DNA of 64,000 bases from the NCBI RefSeq assembly GCF_010183535.1, contig NC_071333.1:18288587-18352586 (forward strand), written 5' to 3'. Of this stretch, positions 55,477 through 64,000 are shown in pieces; within the stretch, counting starts at the first letter, position 1, and every line of letters starts with the position of its first letter. The notes beneath the pieces are model-generated. The model had not been told where the DNA came from and searched no databases. It worked only from the letters and a program-made list of their open reading frames with translations. Position numbers and translations under genes: made by a program. Origin of the DNA: Caenorhabditis remanei (Eukaryota; Nematoda; Chromadorea; Rhabditida; Rhabditidae).

Positions 55477-56813
55477 ATGGACTGTTTTGAAATTGTGTTT
55501 GACAACAAAAACGGTTACATCCCTGGCAGTAATGTTACTGGTAGTGCCATTATCAGGACGAGCACAGATATCAACGCACGTTATCTAAAAATTTGCATTC
55601 ATGGAGCTGCTCACACAAAATGGAGTGAAGGAGTACAGCGACACAGGTTTGAACTGAAACTATAGAAGAAAAAAAGAAAGAAATTGTTTAGATATTGTGA
55701 CGGGAAAAAGGAATATTATACGGAGATCGAGCACTACTCATCGGAAGTCAACTATGTCAACGGTGAAACAATTGCATGGAGTGCTACAAACGGAAACGTT
55801 AGTTGTGCTCTCAATAACGTTTTTGAAACCTAAATGTTTGCTTCAGGGGTTTTTACCAGCCGGTCATCACGTCTTCCCGTTTTCGTTCCCACTCCCTGTT
55901 GACTGCCCACCAAGTTACGAAGGCTTTCATGGACATATTCGTTATTCAGTACGTGTTGAGCTTGATAGGCCATGGAAGTTTAACAAAAAGGAACGGGAAG
56001 ATTTTAAAGGTTAGAAAAGAACCAATACTTCTAGAAACTTTGGAACTCTGAATTTTCAGTAATTCCTAACTTCGATTTGAATTACTTCCCATATGGTAAT
56101 GTTGCTGTGCAACAAAGAGATATTAAGGACATTGGTGCAATATTCAAGAAGGGAATTGTGACAATGACCGTAGGTTTTTTTCTGAATGAACTTTACAAAA
56201 AATTCCAATTACTGTTTAGGTAACTTTACCAAAGCAAGCATACGCACCCGGAGAGGTCATACCAATCACAATCGATATTGATAACGCATCCAAACGACCA
56301 GCTTACTGTGTACGTGCAGAACTCCATCAGCACTCACATTACCATGGTAGTCTCCATTCCCTGCTCGGCACTTGTTCCTCACATCACGAGCATCACAAAG
56401 ATGACAGCAAGAGGGTGGTGGAGAGCAGGAAAAACATCAAAATCGCAGCAAAGTCACAAGGACGTGAAGAACTGAAAATGAAGCTTCCGAAATTGACTCC
56501 AACGTTTGAGTGCCCTATCATCAGTGTTGAATACTGCTTGTCTGTGAAGCTTGACACCGAAACTTCGATGAATAACACATTGCACTGTGAATTCAATATC
56601 ATTATTGGAACAATCCCCACCAATCAACCACAACCTATTGTTCTCTCTTCTTCTGTTCCTCAAGTCCCAAGTGCTCCTCCAGCTATTGAGAGAACTGAGT
56701 CGATGCCGCCACCTTACTTTTTGGTGCCACCTACCAAAATGAGTGATGACACAGCTGGCCCATCAGCCCCACCACCAACTTATGAAGAGTCTGTGTCTAT
56801 TACAAAAGTTTGA
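55477..56813 (+). CDS. Arrestin-domain protein (ARRDC type), 380 aa
   Basis: Exons 55477-55646, 55692-55797, 55847-56009, 56060-56169 and 56220-56813; 381 codons in frame. ATG follows TCTTCTAG by 7 bases. Arrestin N domain (residues ~1-160) with FEIVFDNKNGYIPGSNVTGS at the start and PAGHHVFPFSFPLP-DCPPSYEG in the middle, standard for alpha-arrestins. Arrestin C domain (~175-320) with LPKQAYAPGEVIPITIDIDN, including a His-rich loop. The Pro-rich tail carries PPPYF and PPPTYEES, PPxY motifs that bind WW domains of Nedd4-type E3 ligases. Likely adaptor for ubiquitylation and endocytosis of membrane proteins. Belongs to the expanded nematode arrd family; exact orthologue not assigned. Confidence 0.9.
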
Positions 56814-57295
56814 AACATATTTTTCAGTGTATATTAACCTTCTTTCTATTTATCCGTGTTATATAAAAGTTCTGTTGTAAGAAGCTTGAATTATTATACG
56901 GTGAACAGAATATTACAGTGCTATATCAAAAGGATGACTAAAGACAATATGGAGCTAACCTGGAATGTTTTTCAAAACAGAATTTCCGGCTTGGCCCGTT
57001 GCAAGTCTGATCATGCTTTGCTGCTGCGCTAACTGTTCCGGATTCATCGTAACCTTCTTCAGTGATACTGAAGCTTATCTTAAGCTAATAAATGAGTTGC
57101 TTGTTGATATTCTGACGAAATTTTCATCATGACTTAAGTTTGGTAAATTAATTGAAAGCGATTCAATGAAAGAACAAAAAAAACAAGAGAAGAACAGAAA
57201 AATAACAAAAAAGATAAAGAATAGAAGAAATAGAGGATAAGAGAATTAAAAAAAAAGATTTTCAGAGTAAAAAAGCTAAGCAAATAAAAATTACA
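56814..57295. other. Intergenic between the arrestin and BED/hAT genes
   Basis: Convergent gene ends. Contains one orphan coding-like exon (56960-57047, minus). Confidence 0.45.
56960..57047 (-). pseudogene. Orphan first-exon-like sequence
   Basis: ATG at 57047 opens MNPEQLAQQQSMIRLATGQA... for 29 codons up to a good donor (CCAG|GTTAGC). No matching downstream exon was found before the arrestin gene on the other strand. Likely a remnant of a lost gene, or an exon of a gene whose remainder I could not find. Confidence 0.3.
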
Positions 57296-60200
57296 TCAAC
57301 ATCCATAGCCAGCAATGTTGGCTGAACAAAAGATAAAATCATCTCGTATACCACTAATAAAGCCCTTCGAAATCATTTTTTGTCCGTCTTCAAACAACTT
57401 TTCCGTCCCTGAAGCAGACGCTGGAATCGGCAAGTACTCTGAAGCAAGAGACTTCAGGATTGGCAACTGGCTTTGATTCTGCATCCAGAAATCTGTTGGA
57501 TCGGTTTTGGAGTTTGTATCTTTACAGAGATAAGCCTCGATTTCCTGGAAGGTATTATAAAATAGCTTATTAAAATGTTGTTGGAAACTCACTTTTTCAA
57601 GGCACACGATTTTCGGTTCGGAAGGTGATGTGCTGCTCTTCACTTGAACGAACTGATCGAAATCTGTCGTTTCCTCGGTAAGAACCTCTTCCTTGATCAC
57701 TTTATCAAAGCGGGCTTTGAAATGGTGGATCATGTAGTTCTGAAAAACAGTTTTTTGCAATTTCCTCTCAATTGATAATACACCAACCTTGTGACATTCT
57801 GAGAAAAACTCGTTTTTGAAACGAGGATCCAGAAATGTGGCAGTTTTGAGAACCACATTTTTCTGAGAATTGTTTGATGCCGTTTCCAATTTATTCAGCA
57901 CATTGCGGCCAATCAACTGTTCGGAGACTGATGCCCTAAATACTTTTCAGTTGAAACTTGTCAGGTGGCTAAACAACTCACCCGTTGTTCACAACATTTG
58001 TCAGTTTGTGGAGTAAAACTTTCAATATTGGAATAATAACTGAAGCAGTTTGATAAAAACGATGTCGAATTTGATCATTAGCTTTTTGAAGTTGTTCGAG
58101 TATATTGAAGACGAAGTTCGAAACTTCCATTTCTTCTTCGGTCAGCTCAGTATCTCTAATATAACGGTATGTAAGAACAGTAGGTACATTATATCCGAAT
58201 ACTCACTTCTGATTTTCCTTTGTAGAAGAATTTTCTGAATTTTGCATCGCAGATGTATCCAAAACTGCTCTCAGAATTTCTTTATGCTCTCTCCATGAAA
58301 ATACTTTTTGGAAGTCAATTACAGAGCGATCAATTTTCCGGAGGAGGTCGGGACTACTAGTATAGATAGAACGAGCGATCTGAAGAAAGTAAAGAAAATA
58401 AATTAGGATTATCAAACCACCTCGTTCAAAATTCCCTCGAAGTCCGGCAATTTAGTCGAATCATTTTCCAGCCAACAGATTCTCGGGATTCTCTGACTTT
58501 CACTGATGTAGCCAATCGTTTTGTTACGGATTCCATAGTTTATTATAAGCTTTGACAGAACATTAGGTGAACTCTCCGGCACAGTTTTGAAGAAAAACAG
58601 TGCATGTCGTGGTTCCATTTTTTCAGGGATCATCCAGTAAGCTGAAAATTGATTTGCCTTGATATTTGAACAGTTGAAGTAGTGTCAGTACACCCGACTT
58701 TAGTTTTGCAGTCTAAATCGCAACAGGAAAAAATGAACTTTCAAATTTGAAGTTTTTTTTATCGCGATACAAAAATCGTGCTAATCGTGCTGAAAATCTT
58801 CCCACTCACCTGAGAGAGAAACGTGCTCAGGTCGATCAGCATGCGACTTGAATGTGCCGAAGGCAAGCGACACTTTGCTTGCCGAAATTAAATCTATTCG
58901 AATTTTCTCCTTCAATTTGTCATTTAGTGTTGGCAGAGCATTTTCAATGTAGTAGGTTACGGGTTTCAGTCTGTAATACTATAGTGTCACAGCGAGTTTA
59001 AATTCTTTCTCATTTCTAATCAATATCTTTATTTTTTTAAACTCACTGAACGTCCGGTCTTAACTTCCCAAACAACTCTCGGAATCCAGCTCCTTCCAAT
59101 ATTGTCACAGGAAGCCGATCCTTACAAATCATAGCAATGACTGACTCATCATTATCTCTTATTTCCGTTTTTGGCTGGATAGTTGCATATCCTTCCTGAG
59201 AGTCGATAATTTCCTGCTTCACTTCATGTCCAACTGGGGCCATATCGTCGAAGGGAATACCATTATCATCAGGACTTCTGGCTCGGTTTGCTTGTTCATT
59301 ATTTAACTAAAAAGTGCAAAGGTAAATATGTTTATCTAAGTTTAGAAACAATATACGAACAGTTCCTTTTCATTTGGAAATGACCAACTTTGAGGGTTTT
59401 ACGGTTTGAACTGATTGTTTTACAAAGTAGGTATAAACCATACAGAACAAAAGCAGAATTCATTTTTGTAGTTGAAAAAATGTTTTGTTCAAACACTCAT
59501 TAGCAAGTTACATATTCACAAAGTAATTTTTCCAAATTTGCTCATTTCAGGGAAAAATAGAGTGATTTTTAAGATGTCCCTTAAAAATGACCAATGGGAC
59601 GATTTGAGGAAAAAATTACTTTGTCGATATGTAACTTGCTATTGAGTGTTCGTTCAGAAAACATTTTCAACTACGAAAATGAAGTTCTACCTTCGTTTTG
59701 TACGGTTTATACAAAGCTTATTTTGTGGGACAATCATTGATACCGTAAAACCCTCTCAAAGTTGATCGTATTTAACTAAAAATACTAAATTGTATATCTC
59801 ACTGCACGGGAGTGTACCTCTGTACTTTAATGTGTATTTTAGCTGAATTATGTTTTACTACTGGAATTATGTTGATTACCTCAATACGCATCTTTTTTTC
59901 GCATTTTGTGGTAATTCGGAGTTATAACAATATTGCAAAATATATTATTTGAATGCGCAGAAATACTCTAACCAGGGATGTTTTGAGAAATGTTTGCTGA
60001 AAAACTTTTCCGAAATTTTCGAAATATTTTCGTGATGATAAAGAAATTGCTGCGAACCCAACGTGAACGGTGCCAAAACGTCTCACTTGTGCTATAATTT
60101 TAGTTTATTCTGTATATTTGTAGATTTTGACTATGAAAAACTTAAAAAACTGATATTTCGAAGTTTCTGGAATTTCTGAAAATAATAACTCGGAATAGTT

Positions 60201-60719
60201 CCGAGTTCCAAAAAAAATTTGGAAAAGTTACGAATTCCGAAATTTCTAGTTTCGCACATCCTTCATTGTAACATCATGTTAAATTTTTACAAACGTTTGC
60301 CAACATTTTTGATTTAAAACCAAAAGGTTCTGTTCAAAAATAAAAAGTTTTCTTCGGATATTCAAATCAAGGCCATGAAAAATTGATAATCAAAAAATCA
60401 GCAGATCCCTTTGATCAAAAATCCTATGTCACTTTTACTAGATATTTTCTACGTATAAAATAGTTTATGCAAAGGGGACTTGTTACAGTTGATATACACA
60501 TTAAAGCGCATAGGAATACTCTCCCATGACCGCTACTGAAAATAAAATATGTACCTGCTCCATTTCCTCAGGGTGATGTTTTGTCAAATGAAATAGAAGA
60601 CAAGTGGTTCCGCTTTTTTTCGTCCACGGACATTTTTTTCTACACAATCGACACTGACCCTTATCTCCAACTCGTTTGAACTGACCATCGTATTTGCTTG
60701 GTCTGAATTTTGGAGTCAT
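57296..60719 (-). CDS. Gene T: BED-finger / hAT-transposase-derived protein, 565 aa
   Basis: Nine exons: 60555-60719, 59047-59306, 58810-58970, 58421-58641, 58207-58379, 57982-58155, 57788-57935, 57593-57739 and 57296-57544; 566 codons in frame, no stops. The ATG lies one base after TTTTTGCAG. N-terminal BED zinc finger (residues ~5-50): CRLCRKK...TTCLLFHLTKHH. hAT core landmarks: LPVTILEGAGFRELFGKLRP, and C-terminally TFLDPRFKNEFF and DFWMQNQSQLPILKSLASEY followed by LPIPASASGTEKLF, the hATC dimerisation domain. Where hAT enzymes have T-x-D-x-W this protein has LAFGTFKSH. No tRW motif is recognisable, so catalytic residues appear lost. Intron-rich, no TIRs or target duplication found around it: probably a domesticated DNA-binding gene, like other Caenorhabditis BED proteins. 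Confidence 0.75.
59370..59790. repeat. R1-family MITE in gene T intron 1
   Basis: Mirror-image segments GGAAATGACCAACTTTGAGG and its counterpart near 59755, TGTAGTTGAAAAAATGTTTT versus TTTTCAACTACGAAAATGA, centre CTCATTAGCAAGTTACATA / TAACTTGCTATTGAGTG. Confidence 0.75.
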
Positions 60720-63700
60720 TCTGCAAAAACGTTTCATTTCTAAAACCATTCCGGAGAAAATAGAAAAATTTCGGTTCCGGCGAAAAACGACGTTCAATAT
60801 TGTCCACCTGAATGAATATAAAAGATCTAGAACACAAAAAGAGATGTTCGTGATAGGGAAAGAGAAGAACATACAGATGAGCAGTTTCACATTTCAATCG
60901 TATCCACTAATTTTGACCACAAAGAGATATGAGGGAATAAGAAGGCAAATAGAAGGAATTCCGAGATATGATGTGGATGATAGTACCCATCAATCGACGC
61001 GGGGGACAATGGAGTTCTTTTTACTGACTATTTAAAATTATAAAAAATGTAAAAGTTTGATTTTGATTGCATGTCTAAAAAGTTTAGCGGAAAAGCTAGA
61101 ATGTGTTAGTTATACTACTAGAACCTGTCTGACATTTCCAGAGTTTTGTACAAGACCAATGTACGTGGTTTTATCTATTTTTTTAGATATGCTATTAGAT
61201 TATGCAACAGTATCGAAAAATCTCTACCATGGCAACTGACATAAAAAAGACTGCTCAATTTGACAGAATGCGATAAGAGAATCTTATTAGATCTACAAAT
61301 GGAAGATAACAGCCATGAATCTGTACAGATGTCACTGTGAAGGTCTGCTCATTCAATTGGTTCTGAACATAGGCCATTACATGATTTTTGTGTTGAACAC
61401 CGGCTCACTAAATTGGATAGACTAAAAAATTACTGGAATTATGATAAATTGAGAATACAGCAAAGATAGGGAAATAAGATTGAGGAAAGAGAAACATTTC
61501 ATTGAGTGGCATATAATTCTTCTTCTTTTTTCTGAAATAGCAAATTCCTTCAAACTGAGACATCCGGGAGCTTGCTGAGTCTGTTTGTAGGAATTCGCTA
61601 CTTCCAGAGTGCTGAGTCTCAGGACAATGCCACACTATGCCACGTTCAAAGGACGTCTAAACATTTTATGAGATGTTTAAACGTTTATTGCGACGTTCAA
61701 ACATTTGAAAAGACTTTCGAAATTTTTTTCAAAAAAAAAACCGGAGGCTTAAAAGAACGTCTAAGTTTTCAAGGAACGTTCATCTGTTTTTTTAACCTTT
61801 ACCTAATTTGTGTAAAAATTGTAAAAATTATCCATTACTGTTGGATTCAAAACCTTTTTTGTCTTCTCTTTGTCACAGTAGCCCGATAGATGTGTTTCAT
61901 GATCATGACTGAAGGTTTATCCATCAAAAGTAGCTGCCATAAATTTCATTGCATATTTTTCTCTTTCACTCTCCCACTCTCTATTTTATGCACCTTTCTA
62001 TATTTCTCAAGAGAGAAAGAAAACACGATAAGACCGATGTCTTGTAGACAGCGGTCGTGGAAATCTTAGATGGTGTCAAACAGTTTAGTAACACAATCGG
62101 GGAGGGGAGGGGTGCCAATCGTCTCTGTGTGTATCGTTCTTCACCCCTCTCGCTGACGTACAAAACTGAGGACTTTATCGGATATTGCATAGCGAGATGG
62201 TCCGGGAAAAGAGAAGATGAGACACGTGCGCGACGCAAAAGCTATGAAAGGTTTTGTAGGATAGCATGACAAAATTGAGATGAGATGTTTCTTTTGTGAT
62301 TGTATAAAAATTTCGATTGAGTTTCTATCAAAAAGAACCATTAATGAGCGTTGAATCAAAAAATGCTTTAACCAATATATGAGAAGAGAATGAAATAGCG
62401 AGCAACCGTTTTAAAGTGAAAAGCTAAATCAGCAGTTCATTTTTTCCAATGAGAAATAGAAAAAATCGTTGTCAACGCTGTCTGATAACAGAAAACGATA
62501 GAAAATTATGATAAGCGGAGAAAAACAATTGTTTCACTCTTATAAAGTCAATTTCTCATAAAATATGTACAATGCAACGATTTTCTCATTGTAATGTTTT
62601 GGCACTTACTTGTAAACGATTAAGTTGAGTGTAATCAATCAACGGAACGCACTCAGAAAGTCTAGAGAGATTAAATGATGAGAGGTGTTTTTTGGAAGAA
62701 AAAGAGAGTAGTCTGCTAAGGAGAAGGCTAGAAAAACGTTCTCTTCTCCTTAGAGAAAAAAGTTACGCAATAGAGGGCGGAGTCTAATGCGTATCCGAAC
62801 GCTCGCTTCTGGCTGCTGTTGGGGGGTTGCACAATCGGAATGTGAGCAACTGTATTCAAAAAATAAATACAACTCGAACGGAAACAAAACGTGATTACAT
62901 GAAAAAAAAATCCGAAATTTCCGTATTGCACAACTGATTCGCTAGACAGAACACATAATCTGTGAACACCTGATGAAAATTTGGTACATATGAATTCACT
63001 AGACTGAAGTTCTATTCTTATCTCTCCATGATTTTGTATCTTGCAGTTATTGTTTAGATGTAGTACGTGAAGCGTAAATTATGTTTTTTTTAATATTCCA
63101 TTTCAACACTATATTTTGCTGACTGTAGATAAACAATAGTTTCAAAATTTATAAACATCGTATCGGGAGCTCCACACAACGATGTAGGGGTGAATGGTTT
63201 TATATAAGCCGAGTTGGGGAAGAAAGAGCGGTTCGGTTGGACGATATAGGGGTCAAGTAGTTAGATCTTCTATTCGAACCTGAAATCTGTTTCTCAAAAA
63301 ACTATGTATCGATAACTAAATTTTACAATATGCAATTTTTTTGTCCGTTCGTAAAACGTGTGAATATGTAATTTCTTGTAAGCAATGCGCTAAGACACTC
63401 GAAATTATTGTTTCATTTTTCTTTTTGAGAGTATATACTGTGCAAAAAATCCTTCTCTTTCTTTTTTCTCTCTTGTCATTATCATCTTCTTTCATATTTT
63501 ATGAAACGCTGTGAGTTATTATAGTCAAATGGCCAGGCCAGGTCTGGGAGCTAAAAATGGTTAGGAAGAGACGGAGAAACTGAGAGGACGAGAAACTTCA
63601 TAATACCTTTATATGAGAAACGATACGACGGAGACGTATGTAACGCAATGACTACGCAACAGTCTACGCAACGACACCTTCTCTCCAACACACAACCTGA

Positions 63701-64000
63701 CAACCAAGGGTGACCCGAAAATGCAACAGAGGTGGTTACTGTTAGAGGAGCAGAGACTATATACAAGTGAGAGGACAGAGAGAATTGTGAGAATAGTAAG
63801 ACCATGGTCACAACAATGTATCTACCTACGTGCAAGAGATGGCAAAGAAAAAGATCCATTAGGCGAAATCGAGAGGTCTCTGGGTTGATATGAAGAACAA
63901 ACGAAAAATTCCTGGAGTATTGAACAGAGTTGAGCGGAATGTGGTTCTTAAAAAACGATTTTTTCTTCCTTTTGTTGTTAAAAACCCTTTAAAATGGTTC
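60720..64000. other. Gene-free right end of the window
   Basis: 3.3 kb without a gene I can support. Open frames present are short, lack splice context and overlap T/A-rich or CT-rich sequence. A donor-like TTACAA|GTAAGTGCC on the minus strand at ~62615 could mark an untranslated exon of gene T, but this is weak. Confidence 0.4.

Noticed and set aside
62057..62269. 70-codon plus-strand frame
   Set aside because: No splice or start context; no similarity to any family I know.

Overview
The window looks like nuclear DNA of a nematode of the genus Caenorhabditis (not obviously C. elegans). The evidence is short introns with GTAAG/TTTTCAG borders, start codons a few bases after TTTCAG-type acceptors (as expected for trans-splicing), nematode stem-bulge RNA genes, many palindromic MITE-like repeats, and families such as ShKT, gfi-3/APC5 and JMJD-3. 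Exon models were built by hand from splice sites and reading phase. Every multi-exon model given here closes in frame unless stated.

Layout. 1-2227 (-): 5' part of an APC5 gene, running off the left edge. 2785-3794 (-): secreted protein with four ShKT domains. 4.0-5.95 kb: RNA gene array with two identical tRNA-Lys(CTT) and four stem-bulge/Y-like RNA genes, each with a PSE-like box and a TATA box. 6.25-8.88 kb (-): unknown 450 aa protein. 8.9-11.1 kb: non-coding, duplicated and MITE-rich. 11.16-28.69 kb (-): twelve short genes, all on the minus strand and mostly closely spaced. They encode 56-168 aa proteins, several with one or two membrane segments and none recognised. One of them (J) has a nested fold-back transposon inside an exon, and another (D) carries an apparent one-base frameshift. 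29.2-31.6 kb (-): protein resembling the C-terminal part of PCF11.

31.6-35.3 kb: non-coding with repeated motifs. 35.3-36.05 and 37.27-37.50 kb (+): two small genes, one secreted. 37.66-42.04 and 46.37-50.19 kb (-): two paralogous UTX/JMJD3-type JmjC histone demethylases with intact HxE...H metal ligands. Between them lie a 5'-truncated Penelope-like element with GIY-YIG endonuclease and a hammerhead-like 3' motif, and a small 75 aa candidate gene. 50.2-53.6 kb: eroded LTR-retrotransposon remnants and duplicated non-coding DNA. 53.65-54.92 kb: near-identical, inverted pair of secreted Cys-rich genes whose first exon is just ATG. 55.48-56.81 kb (+): arrestin-domain protein with PPxY motifs. 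57.30-60.72 kb (-): BED-finger/hAT-derived gene. 60.7-64 kb: no gene seen.

Functional themes: APC5 (cell cycle), PCF11-like (transcription termination), JmjC (chromatin), arrestin (trafficking). The minus-strand run of tiny genes behaves like an operon or a young gene nursery. Its spacing and acceptor-adjacent starts suggest trans-spliced, co-transcribed units, but this is inference.
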